A program made the translations under genes and the position numbers. The notes beneath the pieces are model-generated. The model did not search any database. It was not told the DNA's origin and saw only the letters and a program-made list of their open reading frames with translations. DNA of 64,000 nucleotides from Citrobacter sp. Awk 4. Its GTDB lineage: Bacteria; Pseudomonadota; Gammaproteobacteria; Enterobacterales; Enterobacteriaceae. How positions within the stretch are numbered: the first letter of the stretch is position 1; the number at the start of each line of letters is the position of its first letter. Shown in pieces: positions 9,822 to 21,361 of this stretch. The stretch covers positions 54,313 through 118,312 of the forward strand of contig NZ_JANEWG010000009.1 in the NCBI RefSeq assembly GCF_028069725.1. The letters run 5' to 3'.

Positions 9822-10928
9822 ATGTTTCATCGCTTATGGACGTTAATCCGCAAAGAGCTGCAATCGCTGCTGCGCGAGCCGCAGACCCGCGCAATCCTGA
9901 TTTTGCCGGTACTGATTCAGGTTATTCTGTTTCCTTTTGCCGCCACGCTGGAAGTCACTAACGCCACTATCGCCATTTATAACGAAGATAACGGCAAGCA
10001 TTCGGTCGAGCTAACCCAACGTTTTGCCCGCGCCAAAGCCTTTACGCACATTCTGCTGCTCAATAGCCCGCAAGAGATCCAACCGACCATCGATACCCAA
10101 AAAGCGCTGTTGCTGGTGCGCTTCCCGGCGGATTTCTCGCGTAATCTGGATACCTTCCAGCAGGCGCCGATGCAGTTGATTCTGGACGGGCGTAACTCCA
10201 ACAGCGCGCAAATCGCGGCCAATTATTTGCAGCAGATCGTCAAAGATTACCAGCAGGAATTGATGGACGGTAAGCCCAAACCCAACAACAGCGAGCTGGT
10301 CGTCAGAAATTGGTACAACCCGAATCTGGACTATAAATGGTTCGTGGTGCCGTCACTGATCGCCATGATCACCACCATTGGCGTGATGATTGTGACCTCG
10401 CTTTCCGTGGCCCGCGAGCGCGAACAAGGGACGCTGGACCAACTGTTAGTTTCCCCTCTGACCACCTGGCAAATTTTCATCGGCAAAGCCGTTCCTGCGC
10501 TGATCGTTGCCACCGGCCAGGCCACTATCGTGCTGGGCATCGGTATCTGGGCGTACCAAATTCCCTTTGCCGGTTCACTGGCCCTGTTCTATTTCACGAT
10601 GGTGATTTACGGTTTGTCACTGGTCGGTTTTGGGTTGTTGATCTCGTCACTGTGCGCCACCCAGCAACAGGCGTTTATCGGCGTGTTTGTCTTTATGATG
10701 CCGGCGATTTTGCTCTCGGGGTACGTTTCCCCGGTCGAGAATATGCCCGTCTGGTTGCAGAATTTAACGTGGATAAACCCTATCCGCCACTTTACGGATA
10801 TCACCAAGCAGATTTACCTGAAGGATGCGAGTCTGAAGATTGTCTGGGGAAGTTTGTGGCCGCTACTGGTCATAGCAGCCACAACGGGATCAGCGGCGTA
10901 TGCGATGTTTAGACGCAAAGTGATGTAA
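9822..10928 (+). CDS. ybhR: YbhR, ABC-2 permease subunit
   Basis: Encodes 368 aa, a paralogue of YbhS with the same layout: N-terminal helix (about 25-42), external domain, RE(R)[13 protein letters not shown] motif, then five helices. The second permease of the YbhFSR exporter and the last gene of the operon. Its 3' end overlaps the convergent ybhQ by 39 bp, so the two messages are antisense to each other at their tails. Confidence 0.95.
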   Translation: MFHRLWTLIRKELQSLLREPQTRAILILPVLIQVILFPFAATLEVTNATIAIYNEDNGKHSVELTQRFARAKAFTHILLLNSPQEIQPTIDTQKALLLVRFPADFSRNLDTFQQAPMQLILDGRNSNSAQIAANYLQQIVKDYQQELMDGKPKPNNSELVVRNWYNPNLDYKWFVVPSLIAMITTIGVMIVTSLSVAREREQGTLDQLLVSPLTTWQIFIGKAVPALIVATGQATIVLGIGIWAYQIPFAGSLALFYFTMVIYGLSLVGFGLLISSLCATQQQAFIGVFVFMMPAILLSGYVSPVENMPVWLQNLTWINPIRHFTDITKQIYLKDASLKIVWGSLWPLLVIAATTGSAAYAMFRRKVM

Positions 10929-11300
10929 CTTTTTCTCTTTCGTCAGTAACGAAACTACAGCGGGTCCGGCAAGGATTGCCAGCCCCGCAAAAGCCAACAA
11001 TACGTTGTTTTGTAAAACACGAGACAACAACCACAGCACAATCATTGCCGCGCCGAAATACCAGGTTGTGGTCAACTCTTCCAGTACATCCGCAACGTCA
11101 CGCCAGCGCTGTTCATGGTGGCGTTGTAACGCCAGCATCAGCAAAACCGTCACGCCGTAAACCACGCACAGACCGAGACCCACGTGTACCAGTGTACCGC
11201 TCATCCAGCCCATCACCAGCAACGCCACTACCAGTAAATGCAACATAATCTGCCAGCAACTGAGACCCGTTGCGACACGAACACGTTGTTGCCACCTCAT
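10890..11300 (-). CDS. ybhQ: YbhQ, inner-membrane protein of unknown function
   Basis: Encodes 136 aa with four predicted membrane helices (about 18-38, 42-58, 78-95, 100-115) and a basic C-terminal tail ([16 protein letters not shown]). Matches E. coli YbhQ in length and sequence pattern. No function is established. It overlaps ybhR tail to tail by 39 bp and is divergent from ybhP. Confidence 0.9.
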   Translation of the reverse strand: MRWQQRVRVATGLSCWQIMLHLLVVALLVMGWMSGTLVHVGLGLCVVYGVTVLLMLALQRHHEQRWRDVADVLEELTTTWYFGAAMIVLWLLSRVLQNNVLLAFAGLAILAGPAVVSLLTKEKKLHHFASKHRIRR

Positions 11301-11433
11301 GGCTAATCTCCTGAAGGATTTTTGTCTAATTACTCAGAGTACCGGACTTTACGGAAAATTCTGTAAGACCGCATCTTTTTGTGACGACGACTACACTATT
11401 TTTATTCAGGAAAGTGATGCAAACAGGAGAATT

Positions 11434-12195
11434 ATGCCCGGACAAACGCAGCGATTTTCACTCAACGTGCTCACCCTCAATACCCATAAAGGTTTCACGG
11501 CGTTTAACCAGCGTTTTATTTTACCTGAGCTGCGGGAGGCGGTGCGGACCGTCGGCGCGGATATTGTCTGTCTGCAGGAAGTGATGGGTGCCCATGACGT
11601 ACACTCCCTGCACATTGCAAACTGGCCGAAGACTCCCCATTACGAGTTTCTCGCCGATACCTTGTGGAATGATTTCGCTTACGGGCGTAATGCTGTTTAC
11701 CCGCAGGGACATCACGGCAACGCTGTACTCTCGCGCTATCCCATTGAATATGATGAAAACCGTGACATCTCCGTTGGCAACAGTGAAAAACGTGGCGTGC
11801 TTTATTGCCGCATTATGCCGCCACAGTTAAGCCGCCCAATCCACGTTATGTGTGTACATCTGGGCTTGCGAGAAGCCCACCGCCAGGCGCAGCTCACCAT
11901 GCTGACCGACTGGGTGAACAGCCTCCCCCCAGGCGAGCCGGTGATTGTCGCCGGAGATTTTAATGACTGGCGACAACAGGCTAACCGTCCGTTAAAGACC
12001 CGTGCCGGTCTGGAGGAGATCTTCACCCGCGCCCACGGTCGCCCGGCGCGAACGTTTCCGGTGCGCCTGCCGTTACTGCGCCTTGATCGCATCTATGTCA
12101 AAAACGCCAACGCCAGCGCCCCCACGGCGCTACCGCTGCATCACTGGCGACACTTATCTGACCATGCGCCTCTGAGTGCGGAGATTCATCTATGA
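11434..12195 (+). CDS. ybhP: YbhP, endonuclease/exonuclease/phosphatase-fold protein
   Basis: Encodes 253 aa. The ATG at 11434 is preceded by AGGAGA and gives the E. coli-like start MPGQTQ; a longer in-frame opening from 11299 has no support. Signature residues of the fold are visible: [15 protein letters not shown] (metal-binding Glu), GDFNDW (Asp/Asn) and SDHAPL (catalytic His near the C-terminus). The same fold holds sphingomyelinases, DNase I and phosphoinositide phosphatases; the substrate of YbhP is unknown. The ATGA overlap with clsB suggests a role near phospholipid metabolism. Confidence 0.94.
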   Translation: MPGQTQRFSLNVLTLNTHKGFTAFNQRFILPELREAVRTVGADIVCLQEVMGAHDVHSLHIANWPKTPHYEFLADTLWNDFAYGRNAVYPQGHHGNAVLSRYPIEYDENRDISVGNSEKRGVLYCRIMPPQLSRPIHVMCVHLGLREAHRQAQLTMLTDWVNSLPPGEPVIVAGDFNDWRQQANRPLKTRAGLEEIFTRAHGRPARTFPVRLPLLRLDRIYVKNANASAPTALPLHHWRHLSDHAPLSAEIHL

Positions 12196-13433
12196 AATGC
12201 GGCTGGCGTGAAGGCAATCAGATTCAGCTCCTGGAGAACGGCGATCAATATTACCCTGCCGTGTTTGACGCCATTGCCCAGGCGGAGCAGAAAATCATTC
12301 TGGAAACCTTTATCTGGTTTGACGATGAAGTGGGAAGACAACTGCACGCGGCCCTGCTCAATGCCGCCCAACGTGGCGTACACGCCGAAGTGTTGCTGGA
12401 CGGGTACGGCTCCCCGGATCTCAGCGACGCTTTTGTTGAAGAGCTGACGGCGGCGGGGATTATTTTTCGCTATTACGATCCCCGCCCTCGCCTGCTGGGG
12501 ATGCGCACCAATCTGTTTCGCCGGATGCACCGAAAGATTGTGGTGATCGATGCCCGAGTCGCCTTTGTTGGCGGGATTAACTACTCTGCGGAACAGATGT
12601 CCAACTATGGCCCCGAAGCCAAACAGGATTACGCCGTTCGGGTGGAAGGGCCGATTGTGGAGGATATTCTGCAATTTGAGCTGGAGAACTTGCCGGGGCA
12701 ACGCGCGGCACGCCGCTGGTGGCGACGCCATCATCGCGCGGAAGAAAACCGTCAGCCGGGCGAAGCGCAGGCGCTGTTTGTCTGGCGCGATAATGACGAA
12801 CACCGCGACGATATCGAACGTCATTATCTGAAAATGCTCACTCAGGCAAAACGCGAAGTGATGATTGCGAACGCCTATTTCTTCCCCGGTTATCGCCTGC
12901 TGCATGCAATGCGCAACGCGGCCCGACGCGGTGTGCGGGTAAAGCTTATCGTGCAGGGTGAACCCGACATGCCGATAGTCAAAGTCGGCGCGCGACTGCT
13001 CTACAACTATCTGGTCAAAGGCGGCGTACAGATTTTTGAATATCGCCGTCGCCCTCTGCATGGCAAAGTGGCATTGATGGATGACCACTGGGCAACCGTA
13101 GGTTCCAGTAACCTCGACCCACTCAGTCTGTCGCTCAATCTGGAAGCGAACATCATCATTTATGATCGGACATTTAACCAGACGTTGCGCGACAATCTCA
13201 GCACAATCATTACCGATGATTGCAAACAGGTTGATGAATCGATGTTGCCTAAACGCACCTGGTGGAATCTCACCAAAAGCGTGCTGGCGTTCCACTTTTT
13301 ACGTCACTTCCCCGCGCTGGTCGGTTGGCTTCCGGCCCATACTCCGCATCTGGCGCGGGTTGAACCCCCAGCCCAGCCAGCGATGGAAACTCAGGACCGG
13401 GTGGAAGCGCAAGATACAGGGGGAAAACCCTAA
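12192..13433 (+). CDS. clsB: Cardiolipin synthase B
   Basis: Encodes 413 aa of the phospholipase D superfamily. Both HKD motifs are present: HRKIVVID (about residue 113, followed by FVGGINYS) and HGKVALMD (about 290, followed by TVGSSNLD). It makes cardiolipin from phosphatidylglycerol; E. coli ClsB can also make phosphatidylglycerol from phosphatidylethanolamine and glycerol. There are no N-terminal membrane helices, as in ClsB but unlike ClsA. It overlaps ybhP by 4 bp and shares one base with ybhN (TAATG), so the three form a tight operon. Confidence 0.96.
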   Translation: MKCGWREGNQIQLLENGDQYYPAVFDAIAQAEQKIILETFIWFDDEVGRQLHAALLNAAQRGVHAEVLLDGYGSPDLSDAFVEELTAAGIIFRYYDPRPRLLGMRTNLFRRMHRKIVVIDARVAFVGGINYSAEQMSNYGPEAKQDYAVRVEGPIVEDILQFELENLPGQRAARRWWRRHHRAEENRQPGEAQALFVWRDNDEHRDDIERHYLKMLTQAKREVMIANAYFFPGYRLLHAMRNAARRGVRVKLIVQGEPDMPIVKVGARLLYNYLVKGGVQIFEYRRRPLHGKVALMDDHWATVGSSNLDPLSLSLNLEANIIIYDRTFNQTLRDNLSTIITDDCKQVDESMLPKRTWWNLTKSVLAFHFLRHFPALVGWLPAHTPHLARVEPPAQPAMETQDRVEAQDTGGKP

Positions 13434-14395
13434 TGGCGAAATCACATACGCGATGGCGGCGGGCTAAAAAAATCCTCACCTGGCTGTTTTTTATTGCTGT
13501 TATCGTGCTGCTGGTGGTTTACGCCAGCAAAGTTGACTGGACCGACGTCTGGGAGGTTGTCCGCGACTATAACCGGATTTCCCTGGCAGGCGCTGTCGGA
13601 CTGGTGATCGTCAGCTACTTACTCTACGGCTGTTATGATTTGCTCGCGCGCCTCTACTGTGGGCATCGACTGGCAAAACGGCAGGTGATGCTGGTCTCTT
13701 TCATCTGTTACGCCTTCAATCTGACCCTCAGTACCTGGGTTGGCGGTATCGGGATGCGTTACCGACTTTATTCCCGTCTCGGCCTACCGGGTAGCACAAT
13801 CACACGGATTTTCTCACTCAGCATCGCCACCAACTGGCTGGGTTACATCGTGCTGGGAGGCGTGATCTTTACCTTTGGCGTGGTGCAACTGCCTGACCAC
13901 TGGTATGTCGATGAAAATACGCTACGTGTTCTGGGCGTGGCGTTGCTTTTGATCATTACGTTGTATCTATGGTGCTGCGCCTTTGCGAAGCATCGCCATC
14001 TCACCATCAAGGGACAAAAGCTGGTGTTGCCCTCCTGGAAGTTCGCCCTCGCACAGATGGCCATTTCCAGCCTTAACTGGATGGTAATGGGGGCAACCAT
14101 CTGGCTGTTAATGGGGCAGTCCGTCAACTATTTCTTTGTCCTTGGCGTGCTACTGGTGAGCAGTATTGCGGGCGTCATTGTGCATATTCCGGCAGGAATA
14201 GGGGTACTGGAAGCCGTTTTTATCGCTCTTCTCGCGGGAGAGCACACCTCTCAGGGCGCGATTATCGCCGCCCTGCTCGCCTGGCGAGTGCTCTATTATT
14301 TTATTCCGCTACTGCTGGCGCTTTTCTGTTATCTGGTTCTGGAGAGTCGGGCGAAGAAATTGCGGGCCAAAAACGAGAAGGCGATGGCGAAGTGA
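13433..14395 (+). CDS. ybhN: YbhN, UPF0104 inner-membrane protein
   Basis: Encodes 320 aa with about eight membrane helices, of the lysylphosphatidylglycerol-synthase-like/flippase transmembrane family (UPF0104). The recognisable block TLSTWVGGIGMRYRLYSRLG lies near residue 100. Its function in E. coli is not established; being co-translated with cardiolipin synthase B, a lipid-linked role is a reasonable inference. A REP hairpin follows 5 bp after the stop and lies between this gene and the convergent ybhL. The E. coli gene ybhM, which lies in this gap, is absent. Confidence 0.93.
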   Translation: MAKSHTRWRRAKKILTWLFFIAVIVLLVVYASKVDWTDVWEVVRDYNRISLAGAVGLVIVSYLLYGCYDLLARLYCGHRLAKRQVMLVSFICYAFNLTLSTWVGGIGMRYRLYSRLGLPGSTITRIFSLSIATNWLGYIVLGGVIFTFGVVQLPDHWYVDENTLRVLGVALLLIITLYLWCCAFAKHRHLTIKGQKLVLPSWKFALAQMAISSLNWMVMGATIWLLMGQSVNYFFVLGVLLVSSIAGVIVHIPAGIGVLEAVFIALLAGEHTSQGAIIAALLAWRVLYYFIPLLLALFCYLVLESRAKKLRAKNEKAMAK

Positions 14396-14400
14396 TTTTT

Positions 14401-14433
14401 GCCGGATGGCGTTCAGGGCGAACGCCATCCGGC
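14401..14433. repeat. REP element between ybhN and ybhL
   Basis: Perfect 14-base inverted repeat GCCGGATGGCGTTC/GAACGCCATCCGGC around a five-base loop, the classic enterobacterial REP (Y-type) sequence. It sits between two convergent genes and can shield both 3' ends. Confidence 0.9.
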
Positions 14434-14443
14434 ACAACAGCCA

Positions 14444-15148
14444 TTAACGGCGATTACCGAAAATACGCAGCAACATCAGGAACAGGTTGATAAAGTCCAG
14501 ATACAACGTTAATGCGCCCAGTATGGAGTACTTGCGCAGATTAGCGCTGTCACGGACGTCGATCTGCTCGCCCATGTTTTTCAGCTTTTGCGTGTCGTAC
14601 GCGGTCAGTCCGACAAACACAATCACCCCGATATAGGTTACTGCCCACATCAACGCCTCACTTTTCAGCCAGAAGTTGACCAACGATGCCAGAACGATAC
14701 CAATCAGCGCCATAAACAGCATGTTGCCGAAACCGCTGAGATCGCGCTTAGTGGTGTAACCGTACAGACTCATCGCGCCAAACATGCCGCCCGAAACCAC
14801 AAAGGTGCTGGCGATGGAAGAGTAGGTATAGACGATAAAAATGCTCGACAGCGTTAACCCGGTCAGCGCGGAGTAAAGCATAAACAGCGTGGTCGCCATC
14901 CCGGCGCTGAGTTTATGCACCATCGCAGACAGCACAACCACCAACCCAAGCTGCGCGATAATCAACCCAAAGAAGGTGATTTTGCTGGAAAAGATAAACA
15001 TCATCAGTTCAGGCGTATTGGCGGCATACCACGCGATAAACGCCGTCAGCAGTAGACCGCAGGTCATCCAGCCATAGACTTGCGCCATGTAGGTTTGCAG
15101 GCCGGAACGCGCCTGAACGATAGAATCGGATCGTGGAAATCGGTCCAT
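14444..15148 (-). CDS. ybhL: YbhL, BAX-inhibitor-1 family membrane protein
   Basis: Encodes 234 aa with seven membrane helices. The start at 15148 (MDRFPRSDS) follows CCAGGAGATTATC, a strong ribosome site. Family signs include the FVGLTAYDTQKLK segment in the sixth/seventh helix region, containing the aspartates that gate calcium leak in homologues such as YetJ. Function in enterobacteria is undefined; YccA is its paralogue. It lies downstream of moaE on the same strand with a 51-bp gap that contains a CRP-like dyad. Confidence 0.94.
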   Translation of the reverse strand: MDRFPRSDSIVQARSGLQTYMAQVYGWMTCGLLLTAFIAWYAANTPELMMFIFSSKITFFGLIIAQLGLVVVLSAMVHKLSAGMATTLFMLYSALTGLTLSSIFIVYTYSSIASTFVVSGGMFGAMSLYGYTTKRDLSGFGNMLFMALIGIVLASLVNFWLKSEALMWAVTYIGVIVFVGLTAYDTQKLKNMGEQIDVRDSANLRKYSILGALTLYLDFINLFLMLLRIFGNRR

Positions 15149-15166
15149 GATAATCTCCTGGTTGAA

Positions 15167-15182
15167 AGTGATACCTGTCACT
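15167..15182. promoter_or_regulatory. CRP-like dyad upstream of ybhL
   Basis: AGTGA-TACCTG-TCACT: a perfect GTGA-N6-TCAC core with 5-base arms that are exact inverted repeats. It ends the short moaE-ybhL gap, 19 bp before the ybhL ATG. Outer bases differ from the CRP consensus (A/T rather than T/A), so CRP binding is only a possibility. Confidence 0.4.
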
Positions 15183-15199
15183 AAGCGTATCACATTATC

Positions 15200-15652
15200 T
15201 CACCAGCGTTTCGCCGCCTGTTGATCGCTATCACGCGCTTCGACCCAGCGGTCGCCCTCCGGCGTCGCCTCGCGCTTCCAGAACGGCGCTCGCGTTTTCA
15301 GATAATCCATAATGAACTGTCCGGCTTCAAACGCGCTGCTACGATGCGCGCTGGTCACACCGACAAAGACGATTTCATCGCCTGGCCACAGCTCGCCGAT
15401 ACGATGAATTACCGTCACACGCCCCAGCGGCCAACGGCTACGCGCCTCGTCGACAATATCCGCCAGCGCCTTTTCCGTCATGCCTGGGTAGTGCTCCAGC
15501 GTCAGCGCCTTTACGCTGTCGCCGAGATTATGATTGCGGACTTTCCCGGTGAACGTGACGACGGCGCCGTCTTCATCGCGTTCCGCCAGCCAGGGATACT
15601 CTTCCCCCACGCTAAACGGGGCAGGCCCCACCACAATTCGCGTTTCAGCCAT
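15200..15652 (-). CDS. moaE: Molybdopterin synthase catalytic subunit MoaE
   Basis: Encodes 150 aa, the full family length. Converts cyclic pyranopterin monophosphate to molybdopterin with sulfur carried by MoaD. Visible marks: FTGKVRNHN near residue 34, the HRIGEL motif, AHRSSAFEA and the catalytic lysine segment LKTRAPFWKRE. It is the last gene of moaABCDE; the moaD stop lies one base before its start. Confidence 0.96.
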   Translation of the reverse strand: MAETRIVVGPAPFSVGEEYPWLAERDEDGAVVTFTGKVRNHNLGDSVKALTLEHYPGMTEKALADIVDEARSRWPLGRVTVIHRIGELWPGDEIVFVGVTSAHRSSAFEAGQFIMDYLKTRAPFWKREATPEGDRWVEARDSDQQAAKRW

Positions 15653-15653
15653 C

Positions 15654-15899
15654 TCAGCCTCCCGTCACGGGCGGGAAGAACGCCACTTCATCACCGTCGA
15701 CTAACGGCTGATCAAAGCTGACTAATGTCTGGTTAACCGCCGCCAGCAATTTGCCATCTTCCAGCGCCAGCGCCCAACGATCGCTTTGTGCCGCCAGATG
15801 CTGACGCAGCGCGTCCACCGTGGCGAAGCTGGCTGGCAGTTCCAGCGCATCGATATTGACCAGTTCGCGCACCTGCGCGAAGAAAAGCACCTTAATCAT
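15654..15899 (-). CDS. moaD: Molybdopterin synthase sulfur-carrier subunit MoaD
   Basis: Encodes 81 aa, a ubiquitin-like protein ending in the required Gly-Gly (FPPVTGG), which is adenylated by MoeB and thiocarboxylated. The start MIKVLFFAQ overlaps the end of moaC by 8 bp, so it is translated in a coupled way; a longer upstream reading is not needed. Confidence 0.96.
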   Translation of the reverse strand: MIKVLFFAQVRELVNIDALELPASFATVDALRQHLAAQSDRWALALEDGKLLAAVNQTLVSFDQPLVDGDEVAFFPPVTGG

Positions 15900-16377
15900 G
15901 GGCATCCACCTTGAAATCTCCCGACTTACCGCCGCTTTTCGCCAGCAAGCGTACCGGGCCAATCACCATGTCTTTTTGCACGGCTTTGCACATGTCGTAG
16001 ATGGTCAACGCCGCAACAGACGCCGCGGTCAGCGCCTCCATTTCCACACCGGTCTTCCCTGTCAAACGGCAGACAGATTCGATACGCACACGGTTGTGCT
16101 CCGGTTCAGCCTGCAGTTGTACTTCCACTTTGCTCAACAGCAGCGGATGGCACAGAGGGATCAGCTCCCAGGTGCGTTTGGCGGCCTGAATTCCGGCAAT
16201 ACGGGCGGTCGCAAAAACGTCGCCTTTGTGGTGACTGCCAGAGATGATCATTTCCAGCGTTTCGCTATGCATCGTGACGAAAGCTTCCGCGCGCGCCTCG
16301 CGAACGGTTTCCGCTTTGGCGGAGACATCCACCATGTGCGCTTCGCCAGCGGCGTTAATATGGGTCAGTTGCGACAT
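15892..16377 (-). CDS. moaC: Cyclic pyranopterin monophosphate synthase MoaC
   Basis: Encodes 161 aa from [12 protein letters not shown]. Works after MoaA to form cyclic pyranopterin monophosphate. Recognisable blocks: [50 protein letters not shown], and the catalytic lysine near KDM. Start lies 3 bp after the moaB stop. Confidence 0.96.
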   Translation of the reverse strand: MSQLTHINAAGEAHMVDVSAKAETVREARAEAFVTMHSETLEMIISGSHHKGDVFATARIAGIQAAKRTWELIPLCHPLLLSKVEVQLQAEPEHNRVRIESVCRLTGKTGVEMEALTAASVAALTIYDMCKAVQKDMVIGPVRLLAKSGGKSGDFKVDAHD

Positions 16378-16379
16378 AC

Positions 16380-16892
16380 TTATTTCTTCAAATGAGGGTG
16401 AAAATTGCACGGACGCGTGCGGGCATCCAGCTGCGGCGCAATAATATTGTCCCACGCGGTGCGACACGCTTTGGTAGAACCCGGCATGGCGAAAATCAGT
16501 GTTTTGTTGGCCACGCCAGCCACCGCGCGAGACTGCAGCGTTGCGGTGCCAATCTCTTCAAAAGAGAGCATACGGAACACTTCGCCAAACCCTTCAACTT
16601 CCCGGTCAAACAGCGGCAGTAACGCCTCCGGTGCCTGGTCGCCTTCAGTCAGCCCGGTCCCGCCGGTTATCAGCACCACCTGCACGTCGTCGCTGGCAAT
16701 CCAGGCGGAAACCTGGGCACGAATGGCGTAACGGTTTTCTTTGACGATGGCTTTATCGACCACTTTATGGCCAGCGTCCAGCGCGGAATCACGCAGAAAA
16801 TGGCCTGACGTGTCATCTTCTTCGCCGCGACGGCTGGAAATCGTAAGAATAGCGATACGGGTTGGGATAAATTCAGTACTTACCTGACTCAT
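16380..16892 (-). CDS. moaB: MoaB, MogA/MoaB-fold molybdenum cofactor protein
   Basis: Encodes 170 aa. Contains the molybdopterin-binding fold with LITGGTG and the [19 protein letters not shown]-terminus. In E. coli MoaB resembles the adenylyltransferase MogA but is not needed for cofactor synthesis, so its exact job is unclear. It follows moaA after 20 bp with its own ribosome site (AAAGGAGATTTC). Confidence 0.95.
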   Translation of the reverse strand: MSQVSTEFIPTRIAILTISSRRGEEDDTSGHFLRDSALDAGHKVVDKAIVKENRYAIRAQVSAWIASDDVQVVLITGGTGLTEGDQAPEALLPLFDREVEGFGEVFRMLSFEEIGTATLQSRAVAGVANKTLIFAMPGSTKACRTAWDNIIAPQLDARTRPCNFHPHLKK

Positions 16893-16912
16893 CTGAAATC
16901 TCCTTTTAGCGT

Positions 16913-17902
16913 TTATCCACCAATGTACGATAAATTTTGCGTAATTCCGGTCTGGTTCTGATGCAGGAAATGGGTCTGTTTTTTCGCCAGCAACGCGGCC
17001 GAAATACGCGCCTCCAGTGCAGACTGTTGCGTGTCATCTTCCAGCAGATCGCGCAGACTGACGCCACCTTCGCCAAACAGGCACAGGTGAAGTTTCCCCA
17101 CTGACGACACACGCAGACGGTTGCAGGTTGCACAGAAATCTTTCTCATACGGCATGATAAGACCAATTTCACCGGCATAGTCAGGGTGGCAGAACACCTG
17201 CGCCGGGCCGTCGCTGCGCTTACGTAACTGATGGAGCCAGCCGCGACGCAACAGTTCGTCACGCAGCACCTGACCAGAAATATGGTGTTTACGGAAGAGT
17301 TCACTCCCCTCCCCGGTTTCCATCAGTTCGATGAAACGCAGTTGGATGGGGCGTGCCTGAATCCAGGCAAGGAAGGTGTCCAGTTGATGGTGATTGACAT
17401 CGCGCATCAGTACGGTATTGACTTTGACCTTTTCAAACCCGGCGTCAAAGGCGGCGTCGATTCCCGCCATCACCTGCTGAAATTTATCCTGCCCGGTAAT
17501 GGCGTGAAACTGGCGAGCATCGAGACTGTCGACGCTAACATTGATGCCGGTCAGTCCGGCGTCGCGCCAGTTCGCCGCGTCACGCGCCAAGCGGTAACCA
17601 TTGGTGGTGACAGCAATCTGGCGGATCGCAGCATTTTCACGCACGGCGGCGATGATGTCGGTAAAGTCACGACGTAAGGACGGCTCACCGCCCGTCAGAC
17701 GCACCTTCTCGGTGCCCAGGTTCGCAAACGCGCGCGTTACCCGGCGAATTTCGTCGACGGTCAGAAAGCCATTATTGGTGACCCCGCCTGGCTTGTAGCC
17801 ATCCGGCAGGCAGTAGGTGCAACGAAAGTTACACACATCGGTAATCGACAAACGTAAGTAGTAAAACTTACGCGCGAAAGCATCGGTAAGTTGTGAGCCC
17901 AT
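16913..17902 (-). CDS. moaA: GTP 3',8-cyclase MoaA (radical SAM)
   Basis: Encodes 329 aa. Starts molybdenum-cofactor synthesis from GTP. The radical-SAM cluster motif CNFRCTYC is at residues 24-31; the second 4Fe-4S cluster cysteines are in FCHPDY, FCATCNR and near HLCLFG; the protein ends with the usual Gly-Gly. The start at 17902 (MGSQLTDAF) is set by the match to E. coli and by its place right at the end of the riboswitch, where the ribosome site GGAAAGG lies. First gene of moaABCDE. Confidence 0.97.
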   Translation of the reverse strand: MGSQLTDAFARKFYYLRLSITDVCNFRCTYCLPDGYKPGGVTNNGFLTVDEIRRVTRAFANLGTEKVRLTGGEPSLRRDFTDIIAAVRENAAIRQIAVTTNGYRLARDAANWRDAGLTGINVSVDSLDARQFHAITGQDKFQQVMAGIDAAFDAGFEKVKVNTVLMRDVNHHQLDTFLAWIQARPIQLRFIELMETGEGSELFRKHHISGQVLRDELLRRGWLHQLRKRSDGPAQVFCHPDYAGEIGLIMPYEKDFCATCNRLRVSSVGKLHLCLFGEGGVSLRDLLEDDTQQSALEARISAALLAKKQTHFLHQNQTGITQNLSYIGG

Positions 17903-17904
17903 GT

Positions 17905-18023
17905 ACACCTTTCCAAATACGGGAGGCGGAGTCATTTCTTCCTGCGCCCTGGTGACAAACACGTTTACGCGTTGTCACGGCCAAAGCACCGTATCATTTG
18001 ACCCAGGTGCAGAGGCTAGAGTG
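17905..18023 (-). ncRNA. Moco riboswitch in the moaA leader
   Basis: The leader, read on the minus strand, begins CACTCTAGCCTCTGCACCTGG, contains GATACGGTGCTTTGGCCGTG and ACCAGGGCG, and ends CCTCCCGTATTTGGAAAGG. This is the molybdenum-cofactor-sensing RNA known from E. coli moaA; only the variable loop around GACAACGCGTAAACGTGTTTGTC differs from the E. coli leader as I recall it, and that loop is itself a stem here. It would shut off translation when cofactor is plentiful. Confidence 0.9.
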
Positions 18024-18080
18024 TTTATTGTGGTTATGCCGATACTAGCGTGTAAACGTTTTTTACGCCATCTACACTTA

Positions 18081-18104
18081 CGCTGTATAATCATATACAT
18101 AACG
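18081..18104. promoter_or_regulatory. ModE-type site upstream of moaA
   Basis: An imperfect dyad with CGCTGTATA and TATACATAACG halves, resembling the ModE site before modA (CGTTAT..ATAACG). ModE with molybdate is known to activate moa in E. coli. Placement about 60 bp upstream of the riboswitch start fits an activator. Confidence 0.6.
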
Positions 18105-18154
18105 TATTGATCGTGCACTTTCGCTACAGAATAAGCAAAAATCACAGTTTTGCA

Positions 18155-18168
18155 TTGATATACATCAT
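18155..18168. promoter_or_regulatory. FNR-like site in the moaA-yvcK gap
   Basis: TTGAT-ATAC-ATCAT, one base away from the FNR consensus TTGAT-N4-ATCAA. The moa operon is known to be raised under anaerobic growth in E. coli. The rest of the 399-bp gap (17903-18301) holds the riboswitch, the ModE site and the yvcK upstream region; I see no gene in it. Confidence 0.4.
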
Positions 18169-18241
18169 TTTGCTGAACCATCCCCCTAGCCATAAAGAGG
18201 TAGATGGCAAGATTTTATTTCCACTCAGCCCACCAGGCTAA

Positions 18242-19210
<969 letters not shown>

Positions 19211-19218
19211 ACCGATAT

Positions 19219-19255
19219 GCCTGATGGCGACACTAACGCGCTTTATCAGGCCTAC
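19219..19255. repeat. Degenerate REP element between yvcK and uvrB
   Basis: GCCTGATGGCG...CGCTTTATCAGGCCTAC is a REP-type hairpin in which GCCTGAT pairs with ATCAGGC. It lies between convergent genes. Confidence 0.75.
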
Positions 19256-19266
19256 CGCGAAATTCC

Positions 19267-21288
19267 CTAAGATGCCGCAATAAACAACTCGCGTAACTGG
19301 TGCAACTGATCGCGGATCTGCGCGGCTTCTTCAAACTCCAGATTCTGCGCATGTTGCATCATTTGCCCCTCCAGCTCATGGATTTTTTGCTGCAACGCTT
19401 TCGGCGTCATGTCCAGCTCAACCACATCGGACTTCGCCCCTGCGCGAGACTTCCCTCTCCCCTTCGCTTTGGTCTTCGCAATGTTCTGACCGAGCGCCAG
19501 AATATCGACCACTTTTTTGTTCAGCCCCTGCGGGATGATGCCGTGTTCTTCGTTGTACTGCTGCTGCTTCTCTCTGCGACGTTCCGTCTCGCCAATGGCC
19601 TTCGCCATTGACGCGGTAATTTTATCGCCGTAGAGAATGGCTTTGCCGTTAATATTGCGCGCCGCGCGCCCGATGGTCTGTATCAGCGAACGTTCAGAAC
19701 GCAGGAAGCCTTCTTTGTCGGCATCAAGTATCGCCACCAGCGAGACTTCCGGCATATCCAGTCCTTCGCGCAACAGGTTAATCCCCACCAGCACGTCAAA
19801 CTCGCCCAGACGCAGGTCGCGAATAATTTCCATGCGCTCAACGGTGTCGATATCTGAGTGCAGGTAGCGCACGCGCTCGCCGTGCTCTTCCAGATATTCC
19901 GTAAGGTCTTCCGCCATCCGTTTGGTCAGCGTGGTCACTAACACGCGCTCGTTGATCGCCGCGCGAATACGGATTTCAGAGAGTAAATCATCCACCTGCG
20001 TCGCCACCGGACGGACTTCAATAACCGGATCCAGTAGCCCGGTCGGTCGCACCACCTGATCCACAACATCGCCACCGGATTTCTCCAGCTCATAGTTACC
20101 TGGTGTTGCGGAAACGTAGATAGTTTGCGGGGCCAGTGCTTCGAACTCTTCAAACTTCAGCGGGCGGTTATCCAGCGCTGACGGCAAACGAAATCCGTAT
20201 TCGACCAGCGTCTCTTTACGCGCCCGGTCGCCGCGATACATCCCGCCAATTTGTGGAATGGTCACGTGGGATTCATCCACCACCAGCAGACCGTCAGCAG
20301 GCAGATAGTCAAACAGCGTCGGCGGTGGCTCGCCCGGTCCGCGCCCGGACAGATAACGGGAGTAGTTTTCGATGCCGGAGCAATATCCCAACTCGTTCAT
20401 CATTTCCAGATCGAATTGGGTACGCTGTGATAAACGCTGTTCTTCGAGCAGTTTGTTGTTCGCCAGCAGGTTTTTACGCCGTTCCGCCAGCTCGACTTTA
20501 ATTTCTTCCATTGCCTGCACAATACGTTCACGCGGGGTGACGTAGTGCGTCTTAGGGTAGATGGTATAGCGTGTAATCGTTGACTCTACCTGCCCGGTGA
20601 GCGGATCAAACAGCGACAAACGCTCCACCTCTTCGTCGAATAACTCCACGCGCAGTGCGATGTCGTCAGACTCCGCCGGGAAAATGTCGATCACCTCGCC
20701 GCGCACACGGAACGTACCGCGCTGAAAAGCCTGATCGTTTCGGGTGTATTGCAATTCCGCCAGACGGCGCAAAATGGCGCGCTGGTCGATAATCATGCCC
20801 ACCGTCAGATGCAGCATCATTTTCAGGTATAAATCGGGATCGCCCAGACCATAGATGGCAGAAACAGAGGCCACCACCACCACATCCCGACGCTCCAGCA
20901 GCGCTTTGGTGGCCGACAGACGCATTTGTTCAATGTGTTCGTTCACCGAGGCATCTTTCTCGATAAACGTGTCGGAACTGGGTACATAGGCTTCGGGCTG
21001 GTAGTAATCGTAGTAAGAAACGAAATATTCCACCGCGTTTTCCGGGAAGAACTCTTTCATCTCGCCGTACAACTGCGCCGCCAGCGTTTTATTCGGCGCC
21101 AGCACCATTGTAGGGCGCTGCAAATCCGCAATCACATTGGCAATGGTGAACGTTTTTCCTGACCCCGTCACGCCCAGCAAAGTCTGGTGCGCCAGGCCAT
21201 CTTCCAGCCCTTCCTCCAGACGACGTATCGCCTCCGGCTGATCGCCAGAAGGTTTAAATGCGGAATTCAGTTTGAACGGTTTACTCAT
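19267..21288 (-). CDS. uvrB: Excinuclease ABC subunit B
   Basis: Encodes 673 aa, identical in length to E. coli UvrB, the damage-verifying helicase-like subunit of nucleotide excision repair. Walker A GVTGSGKT at 39-46; the beta-hairpin region [12 protein letters not shown] that clamps DNA near residue 92; helicase motif [15 protein letters not shown] and QTIGRAARN; a C-terminal UVR domain ([12 protein letters not shown]) that binds UvrC. It is controlled by the LexA box 74 bp upstream. Confidence 0.98.
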   Translation of the reverse strand: MSKPFKLNSAFKPSGDQPEAIRRLEEGLEDGLAHQTLLGVTGSGKTFTIANVIADLQRPTMVLAPNKTLAAQLYGEMKEFFPENAVEYFVSYYDYYQPEAYVPSSDTFIEKDASVNEHIEQMRLSATKALLERRDVVVVASVSAIYGLGDPDLYLKMMLHLTVGMIIDQRAILRRLAELQYTRNDQAFQRGTFRVRGEVIDIFPAESDDIALRVELFDEEVERLSLFDPLTGQVESTITRYTIYPKTHYVTPRERIVQAMEEIKVELAERRKNLLANNKLLEEQRLSQRTQFDLEMMNELGYCSGIENYSRYLSGRGPGEPPPTLFDYLPADGLLVVDESHVTIPQIGGMYRGDRARKETLVEYGFRLPSALDNRPLKFEEFEALAPQTIYVSATPGNYELEKSGGDVVDQVVRPTGLLDPVIEVRPVATQVDDLLSEIRIRAAINERVLVTTLTKRMAEDLTEYLEEHGERVRYLHSDIDTVERMEIIRDLRLGEFDVLVGINLLREGLDMPEVSLVAILDADKEGFLRSERSLIQTIGRAARNINGKAILYGDKITASMAKAIGETERRREKQQQYNEEHGIIPQGLNKKVVDILALGQNIAKTKAKGRGKSRAGAKSDVVELDMTPKALQQKIHELEGQMMQHAQNLEFEEAAQIRDQLHQLRELFIAAS

Positions 21289-21361
21289 GTGCAGCTACCT
21301 GAAGGAATGGGCGGGCAGGTGTGTAATTTTACTCGGGATAGCTAAGATTGCCAGTAAAATA

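Noticed and set aside
12186..13295. 369-codon open frame antisense to clsB
   Set aside because: Lies fully over clsB; composition is that of a reverse-strand shadow (rich in His, Arg, Gln).
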